Assembly (NCBI GenBank): GCA_019359715.1
Contig: JAHHGS010000084.1
Span: 1-64,000 of the forward strand
Length of the DNA stretch: 64,000 nucleotides
From: Aphanocapsa sp. GSE-SYN-MK-11-07L
GTDB taxonomy: Bacteria; Cyanobacteriota; Cyanobacteriia; Thermosynechococcales; Thermosynechococcaceae
Direction: 5' to 3'
Below, piece after piece: positions 52,183 through 61,341 of this stretch. Made by a program: the position numbers and the translations under genes. Each line of letters begins with the position of its first letter. The stretch's first letter is position 1. The notes beneath the pieces are model-generated. The model ran no database searches. It had not been told where the DNA came from and saw only the letters and a program-made list of their open reading frames with translations.

Positions 52183-53989
52183 TCAGCCGCCGCTTAAGGG
52201 CGATATTTTGATCGTTGATGATAAACCGGAGAACCTGCGGGTGCTCTCGGCAATGCTAAACGAGCAGGGCTATAAAGTCCGGGCAGCGATCAGTGGCGCA
52301 GTTGCCCTGCGGGCCGCCCAATCGACCCCGCCCGATTTGGTTTTGCTCGATATTCTGATGCCAGAAATGGACGGCTATGAAGTCTGTCGGCGGTTAAAGC
52401 AGACAGAGATCACTCACGATGTGCCAGTAATTTTCCTAAGCGCCCTGGATGAAACCCTCGACAAGGTGAAAGCCTTTCAAGCCGGCGGTTTAGACTACAT
52501 TACCAAGCCTTTTCGACTAGAGGAGGTGCTGGCTCGGATTCAAACCCAGCTCAATTTGCGGCTGGCCCAAGTTGAAGTTCGCCAGCTTAACTCGGAGTTG
52601 GAGGCGCGAGTTCAACGGCGAACCGCTCAATTGGAAGCTGCAAATCAGCAGTTAAGGGTAGAAATCAAGGAGCGCCAACAAATTGAAGCCCAACTGCGAA
52701 AACTGGTCTTGCACGATCGCCTGACCGGACTCCCCAACCGAGCCTTCTTTTTGCAGCACATGGAGCAGTTGCTGCACCAATCCGGGGCTGACCATTTATT
52801 TGCTCTCTTATTTTTAGATTGCGATGGGTTTAAGGTCGTTAACGATTCGCTGGGGCATTTGGTTGGAGATCAACTGCTGATTGCGATCGCCCGCCGCTTA
52901 GAAAACTGCCTAGCACCCGGTGAAATTTTAATTCGTCTGGGCGGAGATGAGTTTTTATGCTTAATGGAAACGGTGGCTTCGGTTGAAACCGCTGCGGAGC
53001 TAGCCAACCGGATTTTACAAGCCTACACCACCCCATTTTGGGTGGAGCAGCAGGAAATGTTTCTGAATGTCAGCATTGGGATTGTGACCGGGGGAGCCAA
53101 CTATCAGCAACCAGAGCACGTCCTGCGTGATGCCGACATTGCCATGTACCGAGCCAAGGAGCAAGGCAAAGGCATGTACCAAGTGTTTACGCCTGAGATG
53201 TATACGCAAGCGCTTGATCGCTTGCGGCTAGAAAACTCCCTCCGCCAAGCGCTTGAGCGCCAGGAGCTAGTTCTTTACTATCAACCGATTGTGGCGATCG
53301 CCACTGGCAAAATTGTTAGCTTTGAAGCCCTATTACGCTGGCAGCATCCAGACTATGGGTTGATCAGTCCGGTCAGATTTGTGCCGATCGCCGAAGAAAC
53401 AGGGCTAATTGTGCCGATTGGGCAGTGGGTCCTCCAAACGGCCTGTCAGCAGTTGCAGAAGTGGCAGCACATCCAACCCGATTTACACATCAGCGTCAAC
53501 CTATCGATTAAGCAACTCAGTCATCCCCGGTTTTTAACTGAAATCAATTGCCTGCCTTTAGAGCACATTAGTCCTGGCAGCTTCAACCTGGAGTTAACCG
53601 AGAGCATGATGATGCAAAATGCCGAATCGACGATCGCCACGCTCAATCAGCTAAAAGCGCGATCAATCCGGTTGAGTATTGATGATTTTGGCCAGGGCTA
53701 CTCCTCCCTCAGCTATCTGCATGATTTTCCAGTTGATTTGATCAAAGTTGATCGGGCTTTTATCAGCGGCACCGATCAAAACCCAGAAAAAGAAATTGCC
53801 CGCCAAGAAATTGTCAAAACGATTATTGATTTAGCCCACAACCTAGAAGTTGCTGTAGTGGCCGAAGGGGTCGAAACTGAAATCCAGCGCGATCGGCTCT
53901 TGCAGCTCGGCTGTGAATTTGGACAGGGATATTACTTTTCCAAACCTGTCGATGCCACAACAGCCACAGCAATGCTGGCTGATCATTAA
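52175..53989 (+). CDS. Response regulator with GGDEF and EAL domains
   Basis: 604 residues, GTG start with GGAGG upstream, inside the end of the kinase gene (8-base overlap). REC (about 10-125, with LVLLDILMPEMDGYE), a coiled coil, GGDEF (intact LGGDEFLCLM, DRLTGLPNRAFF) and EAL (FEALLRWQHP, and ESMMMQNAES, then DDFGQGYSSLSYL). Both active-site motifs look complete, so synthesis and breakdown of cyclic di-GMP are both possible. It probably receives phosphate from the upstream hybrid kinase. Confidence 0.93.
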   Translation: MTSQPPLKGDILIVDDKPENLRVLSAMLNEQGYKVRAAISGAVALRAAQSTPPDLVLLDILMPEMDGYEVCRRLKQTEITHDVPVIFLSALDETLDKVKAFQAGGLDYITKPFRLEEVLARIQTQLNLRLAQVEVRQLNSELEARVQRRTAQLEAANQQLRVEIKERQQIEAQLRKLVLHDRLTGLPNRAFFLQHMEQLLHQSGADHLFALLFLDCDGFKVVNDSLGHLVGDQLLIAIARRLENCLAPGEILIRLGGDEFLCLMETVASVETAAELANRILQAYTTPFWVEQQEMFLNVSIGIVTGGANYQQPEHVLRDADIAMYRAKEQGKGMYQVFTPEMYTQALDRLRLENSLRQALERQELVLYYQPIVAIATGKIVSFEALLRWQHPDYGLISPVRFVPIAEETGLIVPIGQWVLQTACQQLQKWQHIQPDLHISVNLSIKQLSHPRFLTEINCLPLEHISPGSFNLELTESMMMQNAESTIATLNQLKARSIRLSIDDFGQGYSSLSYLHDFPVDLIKVDRAFISGTDQNPEKEIARQEIVKTIIDLAHNLEVAVVAEGVETEIQRDRLLQLGCEFGQGYYFSKPVDATTATAMLADH

Positions 53990-54103
53990 TATTCTTGGCC
54001 AGCGGATTGGCCCAAATCCGAAGCCTTTCTTAGGGTTCAATTGTCTGTGCCCCTCCTTCGGTAGGATCAAATCCGGTGAGTCATTAATCTTGGCAATCTA
54101 GGA

Positions 54104-55186
54104 ATGGGCGACTATAAGCGGATTGGGATCTTGACCAGCGGTGGCGACTGCGCGGGCTTAAATGCTGTGATTCGGGCAGTGGTGCATCGGGCGATCGGCA
54201 CCTATAGCTGGGAGGTGATTGGGATTCGGCAAGCGACCCAGGGTTTAATGGTCGATCCTCCCCAGGCAACCCAGCTCAGCATTGAGAAAGTTGATCCGCT
54301 GCTGATTGCTGGCGGCACCGTTTTAGGCACCACTAATAAAGGCGACCCGTTTGCCTTTCCGATGCCGGATGGCACACTCTGCGATCGCTCGGCAGAGATC
54401 ATTGCTGGCTACCATACCTTGCAGCTAGATGCTCTGGTCGGAATTGGTGGCGACGGCAGTATGGCAATCCTGCGTAAGCTGGCCCAGCAGGGCGGCTTGA
54501 ACTTGGTCGGGATTCCGAAAACAATTGACAACGATGTTGGGATTACCGAGCACTCGATTGGCTTTGACACCGCCGTCAACACAGCCACCGAAGCCCTGGA
54601 TCGGCTCCACTTTACCGCTGCCAGCCACTCGCGGGTGATGATTTTGGAGGTGATGGGGCGCGATGCCGGGCACATTGCGATCACCGCCGGAATTGCCGGG
54701 GGCGCAGATGTGATTCTGATTCCCGAAATTCCCTACACGATCGCCAATGTTTGCGAAAAAATCCGCGAGCGGCAAAGCCAAGGCAAAAACTACTCGCTGG
54801 TGATTGTTTCCGAAGCCGTCCGCACCGAAGATGGACAGACAATCTCATTCATGAAGGAACTCAAGCAAAAACACTGGGGCGGAATTGGCGATTACGTGGC
54901 TGAGCAAATCAGCCTCTCCAGCGGCGCGGAAACACGGGTAACGGTGCTAGGGCACGTCCAACGGGGCGGTACTCCCTCACCGCTCGATCGCTTAGTTGCT
55001 TCTGCCTTTGGCGTCGCGGCGGTTGATCTAATTGCTGAGGAGAAGTACGACCACATTGTGACCTGGCAAAATCGCCAAATTGTCAGCATTCCAATTGCCG
55101 ATGCGATCGCCCAATATCGCTCCGTAGACCCCAAAGGCACATTAGTTAAAACCGCGCGCGGGCTGGGAATTTATTTGGGCGATTAG
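54104..55186 (+). CDS. pfkA: ATP-dependent 6-phosphofructokinase
   Basis: 360 residues. GILTSGGDCAGLNAVIRAVV (nucleotide/phosphate site), GIPKTIDNDV (fructose-6-phosphate loop), and LGHVQRGGTPSPLDR. Phosphofructokinase of glycolysis. The segment GTTNKGDPF and the overall pattern are typical of cyanobacterial PfkA, some of which use ADP-insensitive regulation. An A/T-rich hairpin region follows at about 55220-55266. Confidence 0.95.
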   Translation: MGDYKRIGILTSGGDCAGLNAVIRAVVHRAIGTYSWEVIGIRQATQGLMVDPPQATQLSIEKVDPLLIAGGTVLGTTNKGDPFAFPMPDGTLCDRSAEIIAGYHTLQLDALVGIGGDGSMAILRKLAQQGGLNLVGIPKTIDNDVGITEHSIGFDTAVNTATEALDRLHFTAASHSRVMILEVMGRDAGHIAITAGIAGGADVILIPEIPYTIANVCEKIRERQSQGKNYSLVIVSEAVRTEDGQTISFMKELKQKHWGGIGDYVAEQISLSSGAETRVTVLGHVQRGGTPSPLDRLVASAFGVAAVDLIAEEKYDHIVTWQNRQIVSIPIADAIAQYRSVDPKGTLVKTARGLGIYLGD

Positions 55187-55348
55187 GAGAAAGACCTTTT
55201 TTGGATCGGGCTTCACGTTATGTTTTGGGTCATATTTTTTAGGGATGTGTGCGCCCCCAAAAACATGATGGTGCCTGACTCTGCCATTTTTTGGAAATTT
55301 GCGCTGTTGTAAGCGTAGTTTAATCAGCAAAGTGTTATCGACTGAACT

Positions 55349-56779
55349 GTGACTAAACTTCAACCCTATCTTTACCTCGGCTGCTGCCTGGCGGCTCTAC
55401 TGCTAGCGATCGCCAAAACCTCTGCCCAAACTCCACCGCCTAGTCCGCCTGTTCCCTCTCCTAGTCCTGCTCCGTCGCCGCAGGTGATCGTGCAGCCTCA
55501 ACCTGTCCGTCCGCTGCCGGGAGAGCTAGATCAGATTCTGACCTTTAATAGCAACAGTCCAGAAGTTGTCCAAACAGAAGGAATCTTGCTGTCTACGTTT
55601 CCCCAAGCCGGCATGAAAGTGCCCGACGCACACTTAAATTTACCGCTCAAGGGGCGGTTTGACCTGTTTACCCATCACATTGCCAAAGCTGCCTCTCCTG
55701 AAGATTTGCGGACGCTTTATCTGGGGATTATTCTCTCTAATCCGGGCGAAAATCCAGTCACGGTCAATCTGCTGCAAGCGGCCAGTTACCTGAGTCAGCC
55801 CGATGCGCCCTTTATTCCGCTGCCGTCGATGCAAGACAACCCAGATGGGCAAGTGTTTGCTGGGCCGGGCGATCGGGCAATGAATGACGTGCTGCGAGGT
55901 CAGCGGCAGATGGGTTGGCCGGCTCAAATTATTATTCCGCCGGGGCAAAGCCAAATGTTGATGAACCTGCCGATTCCAGTCAAGGGACTGACGCCGCCGC
56001 TGAATGGGCGATCCAGCTTGTTGCGGGTGAACACGAATGGGCCGGTCTATGCCGCTAGCTTGGGCATGTTTGCGCCGACTAATCCTGATGGCAGCGATCG
56101 CCCCCCAACCTTAGAAGAATGGCAAACCTTACTCCAAACGAGTGGACTGGCTGGGCCGCGGGATAAAACTCCCACCCCGCCGAATGCCCCTGGCAAAGTT
56201 ATTTACGGCCGGGTGGCTGGAGTTGCCAAGGGTTCCCGCTGGTTGGCCCAAATCGCAGATACCCCCCAGCGCGGCTCTCGGCTGACCATCCCTCAACCGG
56301 GAGCGGCTTTCTCCTATGTGCTCAGTTCGGTCGCCCAAGGCAGCTTTGGCACTGGCCAAGTCCAAAGTGCGCCGATGATTGTCCGTTATCCAGACACGGC
56401 CTACGAAGCTCACGGTAACTACGGGATTGAGTACAGCCTCAATCTGCCCCTCTACAACAATTCTGCTCAACCCCAGCAAGTCTCAATCACTCTCCAAACG
56501 CCGCTCAAAAATGATCTAGCGACGGGGAATCTGCGCTTTAACCAGCTTCCACCGGCGCGGGTCTTTTTCCGCGGCACGGTGCGATTGCGCTACCGGGATG
56601 ATCAGGGCACTCCTCAGACTCGGTTTCTTCATCTTGTCCAGCAGCAAGGGCAACAGGCCCAGCCCCTTGTCACATTAACCCTACCTGCCCAAGGAATCCG
56701 ACTGGTAGAAGTTGACTTTCTCTATCCACCCGATGCCACCCCGCCCCAGGTGCTGACGATTCAGACACTGCCTTCCTAA
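55349..56779 (+). CDS. DUF3370 family secreted protein
   Basis: 476 residues, GTG start. Signal peptide: hydrophobic helix about 8-24 ending near TSAQ, then a proline-rich segment (about 26-55). The rest is a beta-rich periplasmic or cell-surface domain with GELDQILTFNSNSPEVVQTEG and NYGIEYSLNLPLYNN, matching DUF3370, a family seen in cyanobacteria. Function unknown. Confidence 0.83.
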   Translation: MTKLQPYLYLGCCLAALLLAIAKTSAQTPPPSPPVPSPSPAPSPQVIVQPQPVRPLPGELDQILTFNSNSPEVVQTEGILLSTFPQAGMKVPDAHLNLPLKGRFDLFTHHIAKAASPEDLRTLYLGIILSNPGENPVTVNLLQAASYLSQPDAPFIPLPSMQDNPDGQVFAGPGDRAMNDVLRGQRQMGWPAQIIIPPGQSQMLMNLPIPVKGLTPPLNGRSSLLRVNTNGPVYAASLGMFAPTNPDGSDRPPTLEEWQTLLQTSGLAGPRDKTPTPPNAPGKVIYGRVAGVAKGSRWLAQIADTPQRGSRLTIPQPGAAFSYVLSSVAQGSFGTGQVQSAPMIVRYPDTAYEAHGNYGIEYSLNLPLYNNSAQPQQVSITLQTPLKNDLATGNLRFNQLPPARVFFRGTVRLRYRDDQGTPQTRFLHLVQQQGQQAQPLVTLTLPAQGIRLVEVDFLYPPDATPPQVLTIQTLPS

Positions 56780-56793
56780 CTTGACTTAAAGAG

Positions 56794-58839
56794 CTAGTTG
56801 CTCAAGTAGTCTTCTACGGGAACTTGGGCTAATTCCTGGGTTTGCATACATCGCTGCTGGTCGAGCTGTTGTAGATAGCGTTTTTCTTGGTAGTAGAGCT
56901 TCTTCAGCCGTTCTAACTCTTGCAGGCATTGGTTGGCTTCTGTTAGTAAGTCTTGGATTTGCTCGGTTTCTGCATCTAGCATTTGCCGCAGATAATCGCT
57001 GAGGGCTTGTTTTTGGTCTTGCTCGGCTAATGCCAAATGGCTGGCTTCCTCCCATAGTTGCAGTAGGTGGCGGCATCGTTTTTCGCAGGCAATCCGCTCT
57101 AGACTAGCGGAGGCGGCTTGAATTGAGAGGGTCGGGCGGAGAATATCTAGCTCCGTTTTTTCATCTAGCTGAATCAAATGATAAACCTGCCCCATTTCCT
57201 GGGGATAGTCTGTACACAAGTCTTGTAGAGCAGCAATTAAATCAAAGCTGGGGAAATCACTCTCTGGCGAAGGGAATTGACGATTTTGGTCTTCAAGGAT
57301 GAGAATTTGCCGCCACAAAAAGCGGTGATGGGAGAGGCTAAATTCGATATCTCGACTTTGCAGCGCGGCTTGGACAACGGGGCGAAACTGGGAACGATGC
57401 AGATAAATGCGTAAAAGCTGGGCTTCAGCCGCTTCCCGCAGCGTAAAGTCAGCCGGACGCTGCCACTTTTGCGATCGCCCATGCCAGCGCTGCCCCCGCA
57501 CCTGCGATCGCAGGTCTTCTTCCAGTTGCAGCCCCAGCCGAGTATCTCCCTGGCTGAGTAATTCAGCGCAGTGATGGACATAGTGGGTGCGCAGGGTGGC
57601 ATTGGGCAAATTGCCCAGCAGCTTGACGATTTGCTGCACTACCTGCTGAAACTGGTCTGCCTGCCGGAGGTCTTGCCCTGCCAAGGCTGAATCAATTTGC
57701 CAGTCTAGCCAGAGTGGAGCTTGGTCTATTAAATGCTGATAGTCAGCCCGCGAATATTCCCGCAAGAACTCATCGGCATCCTTGCCGTTGGGGATGTTCA
57801 GCACCCGCAGTTGGACTTCGCCTCGGTAGGCTAATTCTTCGACTTCACCGATCGCCCGTTCGGCCGCCTTGACCCCGGCTTTATCGGCATCAAAGTTGAG
57901 AATAATTTGCTTGGACTCGCTGTAGCGCAGGAGCTGGCGGATTTGCTCTTGGCTGAGAGCGGTGCCCATGGAAGCGACCACGTTGCTAATCCCCGCCGCA
58001 TGGAGGGCGATCGTATCAAAGTAGCCCTCGACCACGATCGCCTGATCTTGCTTAGAAATTGCGGCTCTGGCTTTATCTAGCCCAAACAAAATTTTGCCCT
58101 TAATAAAGACCTCGGTTTCCGGTGAATTGAGGTATTTGGGTTCTTCGTTGGTGAGGGTGCGACTGCCAAACCCGACCACGCGGCTTTGCAGGTCGTGGAT
58201 TGGAATCATTAGCCGATCGCGGAAGCGATCGTAGTAGCCCTCGCCTGATTTGCGGGGCACAACCAGTCCGGCTTGCTCGACCAGCGCCGCCGGGTAGTTT
58301 TTCCCCGTTACTAAATAGTCATACAGGGACTGCCAGCCGCCCGGAGCATAGCCAATCTGAAACTGCTGGATCGTCTGTTCACTTAGTTGCCGAGCCGAGC
58401 GGACATAGCTCAAGGCATGACCGCCCGCTGGTTGGCGCAAAGCGTGTTGGTAAAAGCTATTGGCGGAGGCCAGCACTTCGTAGAGTTGCTCCCGCCGAGA
58501 GAGCTGTTTTTGCAGCTCCTGCTTCTCGGACTTTTCCAGGGTTTGAACCGGGACGCTGTACTTTTGAGCTAACTCTAGGACGACATCGCTAAAGGAGCGC
58601 TTGCCCAACTCCATCAAAAACTTAATTGAATTGCCACCCGCCCCACAGCCAAAACAGTAGTAGAACTGTTTGGCCGGACTGACGCTAAAACTGGGAGATT
58701 TCTCATCATGGAAAGGACAACAGCCGACAAATTCCCGCCCCTGCTTCCGGAGCACCACATGCTCAGAGACAATATCAACAATGTCTGCGGCGTGGCGCAC
58801 CTGCTCAATTGTGTCGGGATGCAGCCGGGGAATATCCAT
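56794..58839 (-). CDS. dnaG: DNA primase
   Basis: 681 residues. CHC2 zinc finger at the N-terminus (CCPFHDEKSPSFSV and YYCFGCGAGG), Toprim domain with VVEGYFDTIALH and LNFDADKAG, and a cyanobacterial helicase-interaction C-terminus. Makes RNA primers for replication. Start ATG, divergent from the ABC gene. Confidence 0.97.
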   Translation of the reverse strand: MDIPRLHPDTIEQVRHAADIVDIVSEHVVLRKQGREFVGCCPFHDEKSPSFSVSPAKQFYYCFGCGAGGNSIKFLMELGKRSFSDVVLELAQKYSVPVQTLEKSEKQELQKQLSRREQLYEVLASANSFYQHALRQPAGGHALSYVRSARQLSEQTIQQFQIGYAPGGWQSLYDYLVTGKNYPAALVEQAGLVVPRKSGEGYYDRFRDRLMIPIHDLQSRVVGFGSRTLTNEEPKYLNSPETEVFIKGKILFGLDKARAAISKQDQAIVVEGYFDTIALHAAGISNVVASMGTALSQEQIRQLLRYSESKQIILNFDADKAGVKAAERAIGEVEELAYRGEVQLRVLNIPNGKDADEFLREYSRADYQHLIDQAPLWLDWQIDSALAGQDLRQADQFQQVVQQIVKLLGNLPNATLRTHYVHHCAELLSQGDTRLGLQLEEDLRSQVRGQRWHGRSQKWQRPADFTLREAAEAQLLRIYLHRSQFRPVVQAALQSRDIEFSLSHHRFLWRQILILEDQNRQFPSPESDFPSFDLIAALQDLCTDYPQEMGQVYHLIQLDEKTELDILRPTLSIQAASASLERIACEKRCRHLLQLWEEASHLALAEQDQKQALSDYLRQMLDAETEQIQDLLTEANQCLQELERLKKLYYQEKRYLQQLDQQRCMQTQELAQVPVEDYLSN

Positions 58840-59042
58840 GCATTGCCTAAAGGAAGCCGCCCTTATTATCTAACGAACTTCGAGTAGAGACCATGCAGAC
58901 TGAAAAAATTATCCTTTGCCGTATTCTTAGCTACTTTTAACTCGGCCTTGCCAAAAGCAGCTTAATGCGACCAATTTTGATTGCAGTTAAAAAGCGCTTA
59001 CAGTGAGATGATCAGCCAGTGTCTTTAAGAGGGCAACCCGCC

Positions 59043-59813
59043 ATGTCTGACCAGCCCATTATTGTTGCCACAGATGTTCATAAATGGTACGACAAGTTTC
59101 ATGTTTTGCGAGGAGTCAGCCTCACCGTTTATCCAGGCGAAGTGGTGGTGATTATGGGCCCGTCTGGCTCAGGTAAATCGACTTTCATTCGCACGTTTAA
59201 TGCTCTCGAAACCTATGAGCAAGGCCAGATTGTGATCGATGGGACGGAGCTATCCCACGACCTGCGAAACATTGACAAAATTCGCCAGGAAGTCGGCATG
59301 GTGTTTCAGCAATTTAATCTGTTTCCCCATTTAACGGTGCTGCAAAATATTACCCTGGCTCCGCGCTGGGTGCGGGGCTGGTCTAAACCGAAGGGGGCAG
59401 AAATTGCGATGCAGCTCTTAGAGCGAGTCGGAATTTTGGAGCAGGCTCATAAGTATCCAGGTCAACTGTCAGGGGGGCAGCAGCAGCGAGTCGCGATCGC
59501 CCGTGCCCTAGCGATGCAGCCGAAAGTGATGCTATTTGACGAACCGACTTCTGCCCTCGACCCAGAAATGGTGCGGGAAGTGCTAGACGTGATGCGATCG
59601 CTCAAAACTGCAAAAATTTCAGCCGACAACAACCAGATGGAGGCCGGCATGACGATGGTAGTCGTCACCCATGAAGTCGGGTTCGCCAGAGAAGTGGCTG
59701 ATCGGATTGTGCTAATGGATGGCGGTATTCTGGTCGAAGAAGCTGCTCCCACCGAGTTCTTTCAACACCCGAAAGAAGAACGTACCCGCAGGTTCCTGTC
59801 GCAAATTCTGTAG
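59043..59813 (+). CDS. Polar amino acid ABC transporter ATP-binding protein (GlnQ/BgtA type)
   Basis: 256 residues from ATG 59043 (GTG at 59019 possible). Walker [11 protein letters not shown]-loop [13 protein letters not shown], signature [16 protein letters not shown], Walker [18 protein letters not shown]-loop VTHEVGFA. The order and motifs are those of glutamine/basic amino acid importers; BgtA of Synechocystis is a likely ortholog. Permease and binding protein not adjacent. Confidence 0.9.
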   Translation: MSDQPIIVATDVHKWYDKFHVLRGVSLTVYPGEVVVIMGPSGSGKSTFIRTFNALETYEQGQIVIDGTELSHDLRNIDKIRQEVGMVFQQFNLFPHLTVLQNITLAPRWVRGWSKPKGAEIAMQLLERVGILEQAHKYPGQLSGGQQQRVAIARALAMQPKVMLFDEPTSALDPEMVREVLDVMRSLKTAKISADNNQMEAGMTMVVVTHEVGFAREVADRIVLMDGGILVEEAAPTEFFQHPKEERTRRFLSQIL

Positions 59814-59967
59814 TGATCGCAACCGCCACAGCCGTTGGGGAAAAACTATCCGCAGAGATATAGCAAAGACAGGGCGACTGCGACCACACTGCCCCCAAAA
59901 TTGAGCAAATTAAGTTATTCTTTGCTCATGCGTATTGTTGCATCAAACCCAACTGAGGCTCTCCACT

Positions 59968-61254
59968 ATGGGAGAAGGTTTGAATCAAGATCAGATCCCA
60001 GATGCTTCGATGAGTGAATTCACCGATCCGGGAAGGCTAGAAACTGGTTGGCAAACAACTCAGCTAGAGTTTGCTTGGGTGAGCGAAGAGCCACCCACAT
60101 TGAAACCTGTTTTAACAACTCTAAATTCGACCTTAGACCTAGCTGCAATCAGGCAAAACAGCGCTCAGGAAGTTGATCAAAACCTGCGAATTCAGCAGAT
60201 GGAGCAGGCGTTAGACCAATGCCAGGTCTATATTAACGAACTTAAATTGCAGTTGGCAGACCAACAGTTTTTGGAAGAGGTTTTAGCTAAAACGGAGGAA
60301 GCCTCACATATCCAGCAACAGGCAATTCATAGCCTGCGTCAGCAACTGAGTCAGCATGAAGGGCTGGAGCAACAGGTTGCTGAATTAAACCAATCTAAAC
60401 TGGAAATTCAGGCTGCCCTGGCTGCCGTGGAGGTCCAATCGCAAGCTGATCGAGCGCAACTAGCGGCGATGCAAACCCAGCTAGAGCATCAACAGGCTAA
60501 GGCTGAAACGGCACAGGGTTTGCTAGAGCAGCAAATTATGGCCCTCCAAGCCCGTTTAGAAACCAGAGAAGCTGAAAGCCAAGCTCTCCAAATCGCCGCC
60601 CTCCAGCGAACGGATCAAGTGGCTCGCCTTAAAACTCAAATTAGCCAACTTGAAACCGATATCGGCGATCGCCAGCATCAAATCAACACCCTAGAATCTC
60701 GTGTCCAGCGCACCAAAGAAGTAATCGCAGCTCAGCAAGATATTATTAGTGCGCTCCAACAGAACCAAGGCACAGATTCTAGCAAAAATAAAGTGATCCA
60801 AAGCATGAGTAAAACTCTGCTGACTGCTCAAAATAAAATGGAGTCCCTAGAAGCAGAATTTTCTAGCCAACGCCTGCTGCATGCCCAACTCCAACACTAT
60901 TCGCAAGAACTAGAAGGCAAAACAGGCGAGTATCAAAAGCGGTCTAGCCAGCTTGAGAAGCAAGTCGCAGAAATGCAAGAGCAAATTTTGCATCAGGCTC
61001 AGCAGTCAAGTGAGTACGAAGCAGCCATTCAACATTGGAAAGACCGCTGCCTGAATGCTGAGCAGAGCGTGTTGCAACTCAAGACGGTCATGGAGCAGCT
61101 ACTGATCGACCGCAATTTAACTGACCTTTTACCCACGGCTGACAGTGTGATTGATGCTGCGGCGCTCAACACCTCTGAGTCAGATCAGTTAGAAAAAGGG
61201 ATTAAGTTTGACCTGCCAGCTTTTCTTTATCTCCGCCGCAACAGCAAAGTTTAA
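59968..61254 (+). CDS. Long coiled-coil protein of unknown function
   Basis: 428 residues from ATG 59968 with GAGG upstream (a TTG lies 33 bp earlier). Residues about 70-385 are an almost unbroken coiled coil rich in Q, E, L and A; the N-terminal 60 residues and C-terminal tail (FDLPAFLYLRRNSKV) are non-repetitive. No membrane segment. It may be a structural or scaffolding (cell-shape or filament) protein, a common role for such cyanobacterial proteins, but this is inference. Terminated by the palindrome at 61284. Confidence 0.85.
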   Translation: MGEGLNQDQIPDASMSEFTDPGRLETGWQTTQLEFAWVSEEPPTLKPVLTTLNSTLDLAAIRQNSAQEVDQNLRIQQMEQALDQCQVYINELKLQLADQQFLEEVLAKTEEASHIQQQAIHSLRQQLSQHEGLEQQVAELNQSKLEIQAALAAVEVQSQADRAQLAAMQTQLEHQQAKAETAQGLLEQQIMALQARLETREAESQALQIAALQRTDQVARLKTQISQLETDIGDRQHQINTLESRVQRTKEVIAAQQDIISALQQNQGTDSSKNKVIQSMSKTLLTAQNKMESLEAEFSSQRLLHAQLQHYSQELEGKTGEYQKRSSQLEKQVAEMQEQILHQAQQSSEYEAAIQHWKDRCLNAEQSVLQLKTVMEQLLIDRNLTDLLPTADSVIDAAALNTSESDQLEKGIKFDLPAFLYLRRNSKV

Positions 61255-61283
61255 CTTTTGATTGTCCTCAACTTGTCAAGATT

Positions 61284-61317
61284 ATCGTTTGCCAGTTTTG
61301 CAAAACTGGCAAACGAT
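61284..61317. terminator. Perfect palindrome between convergent genes
   Basis: 34-bp perfect inverted repeat (17-bp arms starting ATCGTTTGCCAGTTTTG, no loop). Lies 30 bp after the coiled-coil gene and 24 bp after the RTX gene end on the other strand; a bidirectional terminator. Confidence 0.75.
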
Positions 61318-61341
61318 ATAGTGCCCGTCGCTTGGTCTTGA

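Noticed and set aside
55220-55266. Terminator hairpin after pfkA
   Set aside because: The stem (ATGTTTTGGG against CCCAAAAACAT) is interrupted with a long loop; too weak to call.
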